64,000 bases of DNA from Orlajensenia flava (GTDB lineage: Bacteria; Actinomycetota; Actinomycetes; Actinomycetales; Microbacteriaceae): the NCBI RefSeq assembly GCF_004801905.1, contig NZ_SSSN01000003.1:806001-870000 (forward strand). The letters are read 5' to 3'. Each line of letters opens with the position of its first letter. The stretch's first letter is position 1. A program made the position numbers and the translations under genes. This document shows positions 1-8,016 of the stretch, in pieces. Under the pieces are notes generated by a model. That model saw nothing but the letters and a program-made list of their open reading frames with translations, was not told the DNA's origin and did no database searches.

Positions 1-1404
1 TTCGCGCTCCGCGGAACGGATGCTGCGCCCGAGGTCGTCATCGAGTTCGACGGGAAGGTCGGCGATGCGCTTGGCCGGCAGGTCGGCGGCGACGTCGACC
101 TTGCGGCGACGAACTATCCCCATGTCGATGACCGCGGCTCGCGCCTCGGAGTAGAAGCCCTGATCGGCCGGCGTCAGCCCGTTCTCCTCGAGCTTCGCCA
201 TGAGCTCTGGGGCCGGCCGGTCGCCGTCGATCCAGCCCAAGAACTGCCAGATCGCACGGAAGTCGTCGACGTCGTTGATGAGCGGGGTACCGGTGAGAGC
301 CAGCAGCAGCGGGTCGCCGCCCGGTGCCGTCCGGCGGATGCGCTCCGAGAGCGCCAGCACGTTACGCGAACGCTGAGACTGCAGGTTCTTGATGAAGTGC
401 GCCTCGTCGACGACCATTCCCTTGAACCCGAGCGTGCCGAGCCAAGCCATGTGCCGGTCGAGAACGTCGTAGTTGACCACGACGACGTCGGCGAACGCGT
501 CGAGGGTGTCTCCGTCGCCGTGGATGACGGTCGCGCGGCGATGCGGCGTCCACCGCTCGACCTCGCGCGCCCAGTTCATCTTCACGACGTTGGGCACGAC
601 GGCCAGGAGCGGGTAGGCGTCGGCGACGGATGCGGCCAGCACGCTCTCGGCGGTCTTGCCGAGGCCGGGCTCGTCGGCGAGCAGGAAGCTGCGGTGCCCA
701 CGGCGGACGCTCTCGACGAAGCGCGCCTGGTGGCGCATGATCTCCATGCCCTTGGGCGAGAGGCGATCGAGCTTCGGGGCATCCGGAAGGTCCATGGTGG
801 CCGCCTGGCCGCCAGCGCCGTACTCGAACGACTTGAACAGCGGACCTAATAGCTCCCAGTTCGCCAGCCGTCGCGGTGAGACCGTGGGTGTCGCCGGGCG
901 CGAGAGGTCGGGCGCGAGGAACGGGTTGGCGAGCTGTCGCGCCTTGACCGACTGCGGGATGACCTGGTTCTCGGCGAGGACGGGCTTGGCCTCGGGCTCG
1001 CGGGTGATGATGAGCTCGTCGGGGCTGAGCGCGGCACCCGACTCGAGCAGCCAGTCCCGCCGGAAGCGCTGCGCCACCGTGGAGACGCCGGCATCCGCCT
1101 CGAGCAGGCTGATGAGACTGGTGTCGCGGGCGGCGGTCTTGGCGAGGATCTGCGCGATCCCGTCGAGGCGCTTGAGCAGCTCGGCGCGGGCGGCATCCGG
1201 AATGTCGGCGTCGGCCTTCACTCGAGCCCGCTCCTCACGCATGAGCAGCGCGATCACCTGGTACTTGGTGCGGTTGGTGGGGCCGAGCTTGCCGCCCTGC
1301 GCCTTGGCCTCGACCTCGCGCACCTTGCGCGCGAGGATCGGGATGATCGGGGCGTCGTCGTCGCGCGAGCGTGTGCGGCTCCGCGCGGTTCGCTGATCGG
1401 GCAT
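1..1404 (-). CDS. SNF2/DEAD-like helicase, 5' part (runs off window)
   Basis: The first 468 residues are present and the 3' end lies beyond base 1. The frame is open without interruption from an ATG at 1404, which has a GGAGG box 3 bases upstream. A DEPGLGKT Walker A motif (Lys about 250) and a DEAH box (about 333-336), followed by an LLLALTGTPLIND segment, mark the first RecA lobe of an SF2/SNF2 helicase. The roughly 220 residues before it are charged and not recognised. The lobe-2 helicase domain would be outside the window. SNF2-type proteins use ATP to translocate on duplex DNA and remodel bound proteins; the particular role here is unknown. The overlapping short reading frames in this stretch are shadows of this gene. 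Confidence 0.85.
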   Translation of the reverse strand, partial: MPDQRTARSRTRSRDDDAPIIPILARKVREVEAKAQGGKLGPTNRTKYQVIALLMREERARVKADADIPDAARAELLKRLDGIAQILAKTAARDTSLISLLEADAGVSTVAQRFRRDWLLESGAALSPDELIITREPEAKPVLAENQVIPQSVKARQLANPFLAPDLSRPATPTVSPRRLANWELLGPLFKSFEYGAGGQAATMDLPDAPKLDRLSPKGMEIMRHQARFVESVRRGHRSFLLADEPGLGKTAESVLAASVADAYPLLAVVPNVVKMNWAREVERWTPHRRATVIHGDGDTLDAFADVVVVNYDVLDRHMAWLGTLGFKGMVVDEAHFIKNLQSQRSRNVLALSERIRRTAPGGDPLLLALTGTPLINDVDDFRAIWQFLGWIDGDRPAPELMAKLEENGLTPADQGFYSEARAAVIDMGIVRRRKVDVAADLPAKRIADLPVELDDDLGRSIRSAERE

Positions 1405-1629
1405 TGTCCTCCATGTCGTGAAGCCCGGTGCATCGCACTCCCCCTCGCCGAAGAGGAGGACGGATGCGAAACCTCGCGTCGTGACCCTGACTCAAGCAAC
1501 GCGCGTGAAGCGCGGTCGAGACGATGACGGGGTCTGTCGACGCACGTCCATATTACTCCACTCGCGGCGGGGTCGATGAACGGTTACGTTTTGGGGGTTC
1601 TGGTGTCACCCGGGTCGCGCTGGCGGGCG

Positions 1630-1787
1630 GATGCGCGTTATGGCACTGTTGCGGCGCGGGATGCGCGTTATGGCACTGTTGCGGCGTGCCTCCCGGCGGC
1701 GGATGCGCGCTGTGGCACCGACGCGGCACGCCTCGCGAGCGATGCGCGTTATGGCACTGTTGCGGCGCGGGATGCGCGTTATTGCAC
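1630..1787 (+). repeat. Array of five 17-bp motifs GATGCGCGTTATGGCAC
   Basis: Copies start at 1630, 1660, 1702, 1741 and 1771, spaced 30, 42, 39 and 30 bases. Copy 3 reads GATGCGCGCTGTGGCAC and copy 5 GATGCGCGTTATTGCAC; the others are identical. The linkers differ from those of the second array at 28207-28450. The array fills the gap between the 3' end of the SDR gene and the 5' end of the helicase gene. The rest of the 413-base gap (1405-1629 and 1788-1817) shows no gene. Open frames across it only translate the repeat. Confidence 0.9.
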
Positions 1788-1817
1788 CGCGCGAGCAGGG
1801 GGCACGACGGGCGGGAG

Positions 1818-3287
1818 TCAGGCCTGGCGGGCGGCGGTCTCGGTGATGCGACGTGCCATTCCCGAGAAGATGACGCCGTGGAAGGGCCAGATCGCCCACC
1901 AGTAGGCCCGACCGAGCAGTCCGTGCGGAAAGTAGACGGCGCGTTGGTGGTAACGCGAACCGTCGCCGTCGGGTTCGGCGCTCATCTCGAGCCACGCCAG
2001 GCCTGGCACCCGCATCTCAGCGCGCAGACGCAGCAGGTGTCCGCGCTCGATGCGCTCCACGCGCCAGAAATCCAAGGCGTCGCCCGTGTTCAGGTGCGTC
2101 GCGCTCCGGCGACCGCGGCTGAGCCCGACTCCCCCGACGAGCTTGTCGAACCAGCCGCGCAGTGCCCACGCCGGCGGCAGCGAGTACCAGCCGTTCTCGC
2201 CGCCGACGCCCTCGATGACCTTCCACAGCTGCTCGGTGGTCGCCGGCGAGCGTGCCTCCCGCACATCCGTGTAGACCGTCGAGCCCGCCCAGTCGGGGTC
2301 GCTCGGCAGCGGGTCGCTCGGCACTCCGGCCACAGCGGAGTCGCGCCAGCTCGTCTCCACTTCGCCGGCCTGCTCGCGGGCCAGGGCGAGGCGCACGGAC
2401 TCCCGGTATCCGATGAGACCCTCGGCGGGCGGCGGGATGACGGCGTCGATGTCGTGGTCGAGCATGACGCACGGATGCTGCAGCGACTCGATGATGGGCA
2501 CGGCGAGGCGACGCGGAATCGGAGTGACGAGGTTGACCCATTGGGAGGCGAGCCACGGGGTGAGGACGGGCAGCGCCGCGATGGGACGCTGCGGGAGGCC
2601 GGCTTCGACGGCGTATCCGTTCATCAGCTGCCCGTACCGGAGAACATCGGGGCCACCGATGTCGAACGCGCGATTGACGTCGGCCGGGACGTCCGCAGCG
2701 GCGATCAGGTAGTACATGACATCGCGGACCGCGATGGGCTGGATGCGGTTGCGCACCCATTGCGGCGCGGGCATGTAGGGAAGCACTTCGGTGAGGTGAC
2801 GGATCATCTCGAACGACGTCGATCCCGATCCGATCACGACTCCGGCCTGCAGCACGATGGTCGGCACGCCGCTCGCGAGCAGGATGCTGCCGACCTCCCG
2901 GCGGGAGCGCAGGTGCCGGGAGAGCTCGACGCCTGCGGGGTGCAGGCCGCCGAGGTAGACGATGCGCTTCACGCCCGCCGAGGCAGCCGCGTCCGCCGCG
3001 GTCTGCGCGATCTCACGCTCGCGCTGCTCGAAGTCGCCGCTGCCGCCCATCGAGTGCACGAGGTAGTAGAGCACGTCGACATCCGTCATGGCCTGCTCGG
3101 CGACCCGAGCATCGCCGAGGTCGCCCTCCACGATCTCCACCTCATCGGCCCACGGCGCATCCGTCAGCCGCTCCGGAGTCCGTGCCAGCACGCGCACGCG
3201 GAAGCCCGCGCCGAGCAGCCGGGGAACGAGCCGTCCTCCGATGTAGCCGGTGGCCCCGGTGACCAGTGCGAGCTTCTCGTCGTTCAT
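1818..3287 (-). CDS. SDR-type NAD(P)-binding protein with C-terminal DUF2867-like domain
   Basis: 489 residues. The N-terminus has a Rossmann nucleotide-binding motif GATGYIGG (residues 11-18), followed by features of the atypical NmrA/YbjT-like SDR group (YLVHSMGG, YLGGLHPAG). The last 150 residues, starting near YTDVREARSPATTEQLWKVI and ending with a Trp-rich PHGLLGRAYWWAIWPFH segment, match the DUF2867 layout often fused to such SDRs. It probably binds NAD(P)H; the substrate is unknown. Its ATG overlaps the stop of the small upstream gene (ATGA at 3284-3287), so the pair is co-transcribed and probably translationally coupled. Confidence 0.85.
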   Translation of the reverse strand: MNDEKLALVTGATGYIGGRLVPRLLGAGFRVRVLARTPERLTDAPWADEVEIVEGDLGDARVAEQAMTDVDVLYYLVHSMGGSGDFEQREREIAQTAADAAASAGVKRIVYLGGLHPAGVELSRHLRSRREVGSILLASGVPTIVLQAGVVIGSGSTSFEMIRHLTEVLPYMPAPQWVRNRIQPIAVRDVMYYLIAAADVPADVNRAFDIGGPDVLRYGQLMNGYAVEAGLPQRPIAALPVLTPWLASQWVNLVTPIPRRLAVPIIESLQHPCVMLDHDIDAVIPPPAEGLIGYRESVRLALAREQAGEVETSWRDSAVAGVPSDPLPSDPDWAGSTVYTDVREARSPATTEQLWKVIEGVGGENGWYSLPPAWALRGWFDKLVGGVGLSRGRRSATHLNTGDALDFWRVERIERGHLLRLRAEMRVPGLAWLEMSAEPDGDGSRYHQRAVYFPHGLLGRAYWWAIWPFHGVIFSGMARRITETAARQA

Positions 3288-3517
3288 CGTCGCTCGTTCC
3301 CGTGCTTGTAGTTGCCCGTCGCCTTGGCCAGGAGCATCTGCGCGCCCCGCTCGTCAGCGGACGCGAGCGAGGTGATCAGCTTCGCCGCTGCCGCACCGCG
3401 GATGGTGACGATGGTACGACCGCCGCGCGCGACGATCACCTGCTCACCACCGGTGACGCGGTAGTCGAACGGGTCGCTCTGCAGTCGGCCACGCTGGTCT
3501 GGTGCTCCGGATGACAT
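3284..3517 (-). CDS. Small conserved-type protein, unknown function
   Basis: 77 residues, family not recognised. It contains an FDYRVTGGEQVIVARGGRTIVTIRG stretch predicted as beta strands and then a helical region rich in Ala and Leu. There is no signal peptide or membrane segment. A TACCAT box lies 6 bases before the ATG (3524-3529), which fits a leaderless mRNA start. It is the first gene of a two-gene unit with the SDR protein. Confidence 0.7.
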   Translation of the reverse strand: MSSGAPDQRGRLQSDPFDYRVTGGEQVIVARGGRTIVTIRGAAAAKLITSLASADERGAQMLLAKATGNYKHGNERR

Positions 3518-3568
3518 GTCGGGATGGTAGGCCGCGCCGCCGGGAGCTCCGTGGGGGTTGCGCTCGTC

Positions 3569-4429
3569 CTACAGCAGGCCCTTCGTGTGCCACACCGTCT
3601 TCGTCTCGGTGAACGCCGTGATGCGTGACAGGGCGGGCGCCGCGGCATCCGGACCGTTCTCGGGCGCGAGGACGCGCTTGAGGGTCTCTGCCGCGTCGAT
3701 CTGGAGCGCCACCCAGTCGAGGTCCCCTGCGCCGACGAGGTCGATGGCGTTCACATCGGCATGGCTGGCGAGCCACGGCGCGATCTCGGCGGGAGAACCG
3801 GTGAGGATGTTCACGACCCCACCCGGAACGTCGCTCGTGGCGAGCACCTCGGACAGGCTGATCGCGGGCAGTGGCATCGACTGGCTGGCCACGATCACCA
3901 CGGTGTTGCCCGCGACGAGTGCGGGAGCGAGCGCCGAGACGAAGCCGAGCAGGGACGAGTCCTGCGGAGCGATGACGGCGACCACGCCCGTCGGTTCCGG
4001 TACGGAGATGTTGAAGTACGGGCCGGCGACGGGATTGCCGTTGCCCGCGACCTGCGCGTACTTGTCGGCCCATCCGGCGTACCAGACCCAGCGGTCGATC
4101 GCCGTGTCGACCTGCGCGGTGGCAGCAGCGGTGGTCACGCCCTCGGCGTCGGCGACCTCGCTGACGAACTGCGCTCGACGGCCCTCCAGGAGTTCGGCGA
4201 TGCGGTAGAGCACCTGTCCGCGGTTGTAGGCGGTCGTGCCCGACCATCCGCCGACAGCCGCTCGGGCGGCGGCGACGGCGTCACGGGCATCCTTGCGGGA
4301 GGCCTGCGCGGCGTTGGCGAGGAACGAGCCGGATGCACTCGCCACCTCGTAGACGCGACCCGACTCCGAGCGCGGGAACTTTCCGCCGATGTAGAGCTTG
4401 TAGGTCTTCGGCACGGCGAGGCGGGTCAC
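3569..4429 (-). CDS. Aldehyde dehydrogenase-like protein lacking the catalytic domain
   Basis: 286 residues from a GTG at 4429 that overlaps the stop of the full-length aldehyde dehydrogenase (GTGA, 4426-4429). The N-terminal 250 residues align with the NAD-binding part of its neighbour: KLYIGGKFPRSESGR, WVWYAGWADKYAQVAG, VIAPQDSSLLGFVSALAPALVAGN. Where the neighbour has [10 protein letters not shown] with the catalytic Glu, this protein has KRVLAPENG. It then passes directly to a tail, ITAFTETKTVWHTKG, resembling the C-terminal oligomerisation strand of aldehyde dehydrogenases. Catalytic Cys and Glu are absent. It may be an assembly partner of the active enzyme rather than an enzyme. The longer frame upstream of 4429 is a shadow of the neighbouring gene. 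Confidence 0.8.
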   Translation of the reverse strand: MTRLAVPKTYKLYIGGKFPRSESGRVYEVASASGSFLANAAQASRKDARDAVAAARAAVGGWSGTTAYNRGQVLYRIAELLEGRRAQFVSEVADAEGVTTAAATAQVDTAIDRWVWYAGWADKYAQVAGNGNPVAGPYFNISVPEPTGVVAVIAPQDSSLLGFVSALAPALVAGNTVVIVASQSMPLPAISLSEVLATSDVPGGVVNILTGSPAEIAPWLASHADVNAIDLVGAGDLDWVALQIDAAETLKRVLAPENGPDAAAPALSRITAFTETKTVWHTKGLL

Positions 4430-5925
4430 TTCGCAGCCCCCTTCCGTGCGGCCTTCTGAGATCGGGTGGCCGGCGCGGCGAGAGCGCTCGAGCCGGGCTT
4501 CAGATAGGCGGCGAGCCCGTGCACGCCACCCTCGCGTCCGTAGCCCGACTCCTTGTAGCCGCCGAACGGGCTCGCCGGGTCGAACCGGTTGAACGTGTTC
4601 GCCCACACCACTCCCGCCCGCAGCTGGTCGGCGACAGCCAGGATGCGGCTGCCCTTGTCGCTCCAGATGCCGGCCGAGAGGCCGTACGGCGTGTTGTTCG
4701 CCTTCGCTATCGCCTCGGCGGGTGTTCTGAACGTCAGCACCGAGAGCACCGGACCGAAGATCTCCTCGCGAGCGATGCGGCTGCTGGTCGACACGTTGGT
4801 GAAGATGGTCGGGGCGAACCAGAAGCCGTTGTCGGGGATGGCGCACTCGGCGGTCCAGCGCTCGGCGCCCTCGGCCTCCCCCACCGCGCTGAGTTCGCGG
4901 ATGCGGTCGAGCTGCTCGCGCGAGTTGATCGCTCCGATGTCGGTGTTCTTGTCGAGCGGGTCGCCGAGGCGGAGCGTGGAGAGCCGATCCTTCAGTCGAT
5001 CGACCACCTCGTCGTGGATGGACTCCTGCACCAGCAGGCGGCTGCCGGCGCAGCACACGTGGCCCTGGTTGAAGAAGATGCCGTTGACGATGCCCTCGAC
5101 GGCCTGGTCGATCGGAGCGTCGTCGAACACGATGTTGGCGGCCTTGCCGCCGAGCTCCAGCGTGAGGCGCTTGTGCGTTCCCGCAACCGTCTTGGCGATG
5201 GCGCGACCGACGGCCGTGGAACCCGTGAAGGCGACCTTGTCGACGTCGGGGTGCGCGACCAGCGCGGCACCCGTCTCGCCCGCTCCGGTGATGATGTTGA
5301 CGACACCGGCGGGAAGGCCGGCCTGACGCACGATGTCCGCGAACAGCAGGGCGGTGAGCGGGGTGGTCTCGGCGGGCTTGAGGACGACGGTGTTGCCCGC
5401 CGCGAGCGCCGGCGCGATCTTCCATGCCAGCATGAGCAGCGGAAAGTTCCACGGGATCACCTGAGCGGCGACACCGAGCGCGGATGGCGCCGCCCCGAGG
5501 CCGGCGTGGTCGAGCTTGTCGGCCCATCCGGCGTAGTAGAAGAACCAGGCGGCCACGAGCGGCACGTCGACATCGCGGCTCTCCTTGATGGGCTTGCCGT
5601 TGTCGAGGCTCTCGGCCACCGCGAGCTCGCGGGCGCGCTCCTGTACGAGGCGGGCGATGCGGAAGAGGTACTTTCCGCGGTCGGCACCCGACATCCGCGA
5701 CCAGGTCTTCTCGTAGGCGCGGCGTGCCGCAGAGACCGCCGCGTCGACGTCGGCCTCGTTCGCCGAGGCGATGGAGGCGATGTGCTCCTCCGTGGCCGGC
5801 GAGATCGAGGCGAACGGGGTGCCGCGGCCGGCGCGCCACTCACCGTCGATGAAGAGGCCGTAGTCGCTGCGCAGGTCGAGGATGGAGCGCGACTCGGGCG
5901 CCGGGGCGTAGTCGAGGAATGTCAT
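4426..5925 (-). CDS. Aldehyde dehydrogenase (NAD+)
   Basis: 499 residues, full family length. The oxyanion Asn region (VIPWNFPL), the cofactor loop ([11 protein letters not shown]), the general-base Glu in LELGGK and the nucleophile Cys291 in [13 protein letters not shown] are all present, as is the EEIFGPVL motif. It lies 11 bases after deoC. DeoC releases acetaldehyde and glyceraldehyde 3-phosphate from deoxyribose 5-phosphate, so oxidation of acetaldehyde to acetate is the likely reaction (inference from context). The next gene is a core-deleted paralogue. Confidence 0.9.
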   Translation of the reverse strand: MTFLDYAPAPESRSILDLRSDYGLFIDGEWRAGRGTPFASISPATEEHIASIASANEADVDAAVSAARRAYEKTWSRMSGADRGKYLFRIARLVQERARELAVAESLDNGKPIKESRDVDVPLVAAWFFYYAGWADKLDHAGLGAAPSALGVAAQVIPWNFPLLMLAWKIAPALAAGNTVVLKPAETTPLTALLFADIVRQAGLPAGVVNIITGAGETGAALVAHPDVDKVAFTGSTAVGRAIAKTVAGTHKRLTLELGGKAANIVFDDAPIDQAVEGIVNGIFFNQGHVCCAGSRLLVQESIHDEVVDRLKDRLSTLRLGDPLDKNTDIGAINSREQLDRIRELSAVGEAEGAERWTAECAIPDNGFWFAPTIFTNVSTSSRIAREEIFGPVLSVLTFRTPAEAIAKANNTPYGLSAGIWSDKGSRILAVADQLRAGVVWANTFNRFDPASPFGGYKESGYGREGGVHGLAAYLKPGSSALAAPATRSQKAARKGAAK

Positions 5926-5936
5926 GGTCGGAGCTC

Positions 5937-6941
5937 TCAGTCGATCGTCACGTAGTCGGGGCCGGAGTAGTGGCCGGTCGCCAGCTTCTGGCGCTGCAGC
6001 AGAACGTCATTGGTGAGGCTCGAGGCTCCGAAGCGGAACAGCGACGGCGTGAGCCATTCCTCCCCCACCGTCTCGGCGACGGTCACGAGGTATTTGATGG
6101 CGTCCTTCGACGAACGGATGCCGCCCGCGGGCTTCACCCCGACGCGCTCTCCGGTCATCCGTCGCCAGTCGCGGACGACCTCCAGCATGAGCAGGGTGAC
6201 GGGGAGCGTCGCGGCCGGTGCGACCTTTCCGGTGGACGTCTTGATGAAGTCGCCGCCCGCGAGGATGCCGAGCCACGAGGCGCGACGCACGTTGTCGTAG
6301 GTGTTGAGCTCGCCGGTCTCGAGGATGACCTTGAGGTGGGCGGACGTGCCATCCGTTCGGCGGCAGGCCTCCTTGACGGCGACGATCTCGTCGTAGACCA
6401 TGCCGTAGCGACCGGCGAGGAACGCGCCCCGGTCGATCACCATGTCGATCTCGTCGGCGCCTGCCGCAACCGCATCCGCGGTGTCGGCGAGCTTGACGGC
6501 GAGGGATGCGCGGCCGCTCGGAAAGGCGGTCGCGACCGCGGCGACGGCGACGCCGCCCTTCTCGGGGTCGCCGCGCGCGCTGCCGAGGGCCTCGACGGCG
6601 AACGGGACCATGTCGCCGTACACGCAGACGGCGGCCGTGCTTGGGCAGGTGGGATCGGCCGGGTCGGGGGTGACGGCCTTCGCGACGAGCGAGCGCACCT
6701 TGCCAGGAGTGTCCGCTCCTTCGAGCGTGGTCTGGTCGATCAGCCCGATGATGCGATCGAGCGCCCACGCCTTCGACGTGGTCTTGATGGACCGCGTGCC
6801 CAGCCCGGCGGCACGTTGCTCCAGGCCGACGGCGTCCACGCCGGGAATGCCGTGCAGGTAGCGACGCAGGTTGGCGTCCGTCGCCTCCCCGCCGATCACG
6901 GCGAGCGAGCGCTCGCCCTGGACGATCTGGGTGAGCGTCAT
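5937..6941 (-). CDS. deoC: Deoxyribose-phosphate aldolase
   Basis: 334 residues. Class I aldolase of the DeoC/LacD fold, cleaving 2-deoxyribose 5-phosphate to acetaldehyde and glyceraldehyde 3-phosphate. The Schiff-base lysine is in GGDFIKTSTGK and the second conserved lysine in GVKPAGGIRSS. DEIDMVIDRGAF is the usual acidic strand. It is longer at the N-terminus (about 70 residues) than the E. coli enzyme, as seen in the long DeoC group. The start overlaps the stop of the SorC-type regulator (ATGA, 6938-6941), so the regulator and enzymes form one transcript. Confidence 0.93.
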   Translation of the reverse strand: MTLTQIVQGERSLAVIGGEATDANLRRYLHGIPGVDAVGLEQRAAGLGTRSIKTTSKAWALDRIIGLIDQTTLEGADTPGKVRSLVAKAVTPDPADPTCPSTAAVCVYGDMVPFAVEALGSARGDPEKGGVAVAAVATAFPSGRASLAVKLADTADAVAAGADEIDMVIDRGAFLAGRYGMVYDEIVAVKEACRRTDGTSAHLKVILETGELNTYDNVRRASWLGILAGGDFIKTSTGKVAPAATLPVTLLMLEVVRDWRRMTGERVGVKPAGGIRSSKDAIKYLVTVAETVGEEWLTPSLFRFGASSLTNDVLLQRQKLATGHYSGPDYVTID

Positions 6942-7945
6942 GGTGTGTCCTTCAGAGAATGCTGAGCGGGATGGAGGGGATCTGCCGTTCGGTGCGGCGA
7001 CGGCTCATCGAGCAGGCTGAGCGCGGTCTCCTCGTCGGTGATGAGCACACTGCACAGGTGGCTGCGCACGACCGCGGCGGCGACGGCATGCTTGGCGCTT
7101 CCGGAGATCACGGCGATGCTCGTCGGCGACGCCCGCAGTCGGTCGAGTCCCAGGCCGATGGTGCGCGCGTCGAGGCCCGGGTCCACGATGTTGCCGTCCG
7201 CGTCGATGTAGCGCCCCACGACATCTCCCACGGCGCCCTTGCGCACGAGTTCCTGCACATCGTCGGCCGTGAGGTAACCGCTGTCGATGTGAACGGAGTT
7301 GTCGTCGGCCGCGCCGGCGCTGAACAGGTAGGCCGAGGCGGATGCCGCCAGCTCGAGCACGGCGGAGACCGCACGGTCGTTCTCGATCGCCTCCTTGGTC
7401 TCGAGGCGTTCGAGGATGGCGGGGCTCGGCAGCAGGGTGGCGCTGCCCCCGCCCTTGTGCGCGATCGATACGGCGGTGGTGGCCGCCGTGCCCGCCCGCT
7501 TGTTGAGGCTCACCCCGCCGTTGATCTGCACGACGTTGACGCCGGCGGCCCATCCGTCACGCAGGTGCTGGGAGACCTCGAACAACGTGCGACCCCAGGA
7601 GATGCCGAGGGCTCGCGGGACCGGGCGCAGTGAGGTGAGGTAGTCGGCCGCGGCCTGCGCGGTGCGTGACTGCAACTCGTCCTCGCCGTGGACGCCGGCA
7701 GAGGAGACGACGATGGCGTCGCGGAGGCCGAGCTCGTCGCGCAGGCGGCGTTCGATCGGCAGGCGACGGGCTCGCGGATGGACGATCTCGATGCGGATGA
7801 AGCCGTTGGCTTTCGCCTGGGCCAGCAGCCGCCCGACCTTCCAGCGGGTCAGCCGCAGGACCTGGCCGATCTCGTCCTGGGTCTTGTCCTCCTCGTAGTA
7901 CAGCTCCGCCGCGCGGATGCTGAGGAGTTCATCGGAGGCGACCAC
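6938..7945 (-). CDS. SorC/DeoR-type sugar-phosphate-sensing transcriptional regulator
   Basis: 335 residues. The N-terminal helix-turn-helix (AAELYYEEDKTQDEIGQVL, then RLTRWKVGRLLAQAKANG) is typical of the SorC family, followed by a large sugar-phosphate-binding domain (ALGISWGRTLFEV; VVGRYIDADGNIV; AVISGSAKHAVAAAV). It heads the operon with deoC and two aldehyde dehydrogenase genes, so deoxyribose 5-phosphate is the probable effector, as in B. subtilis DeoR (family knowledge). The GTG start lies 6 bases after a TAGGCT -10 box with TTGAGA 17 bases further up, which indicates a leaderless message. Confidence 0.88.
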   Translation of the reverse strand: MVASDELLSIRAAELYYEEDKTQDEIGQVLRLTRWKVGRLLAQAKANGFIRIEIVHPRARRLPIERRLRDELGLRDAIVVSSAGVHGEDELQSRTAQAAADYLTSLRPVPRALGISWGRTLFEVSQHLRDGWAAGVNVVQINGGVSLNKRAGTAATTAVSIAHKGGGSATLLPSPAILERLETKEAIENDRAVSAVLELAASASAYLFSAGAADDNSVHIDSGYLTADDVQELVRKGAVGDVVGRYIDADGNIVDPGLDARTIGLGLDRLRASPTSIAVISGSAKHAVAAAVVRSHLCSVLITDEETALSLLDEPSPHRTADPLHPAQHSLKDTP

Positions 7946-7951
7946 CCGACC

Positions 7952-7980
7952 AGCCTAAGCACCTGCGCTGCTCGTCTCAA
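7952..7980 (-). promoter_or_regulatory. Leaderless promoter of the deo-type operon
   Basis: On the minus strand TTGAGA (7975-7980) is followed after 17 bases by TAGGCT (7952-7957). The GTG of the regulator gene begins 7 bases after the last base of the -10 box, so transcription would start at or next to the start codon. Confidence 0.7.
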
Positions 7981-7996
7981 CACTCGTGCGCGTCAT

Positions 7997-8010
7997 TGCT
8001 CATATGAGCA
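7997..8010. promoter_or_regulatory. 14-bp palindrome TGCTCATATGAGCA, candidate SorC operator
   Basis: A perfect palindrome lies 16 bases upstream of the -35 box of the regulator-deoC operon and just after the stop of the MFS gene (8017). Position and symmetry suggest an operator for the adjacent SorC-type protein; no copy of it was noticed elsewhere in the window. Confidence 0.5.
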
Positions 8011-8016
8011 GGGAGG

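Noticed and set aside
1524-3311. Long plus-strand open frame across the 17-bp array and the SDR gene
   Set aside because: It is antisense to a clear SDR gene and its start consists of translated repeats (ALWHCCGAG).
3569-4429. Short aldehyde dehydrogenase as a simple pseudogene
   Set aside because: The frame is intact, coupled to its neighbour and keeps a C-terminal tail like that of the family, so an internal deletion with retained function is more likely.
4430-5839. N-terminal extension of the short aldehyde dehydrogenase frame, as a fusion or frameshift
   Set aside because: The extension is an Arg-rich shadow of the full-length aldehyde dehydrogenase gene. The short protein has its own coupled GTG start at 4429.
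4333-5955. 540-residue plus-strand frame
   Set aside because: It is opposite the aldehyde dehydrogenase gene and has the composition of an antisense frame in high-GC DNA.
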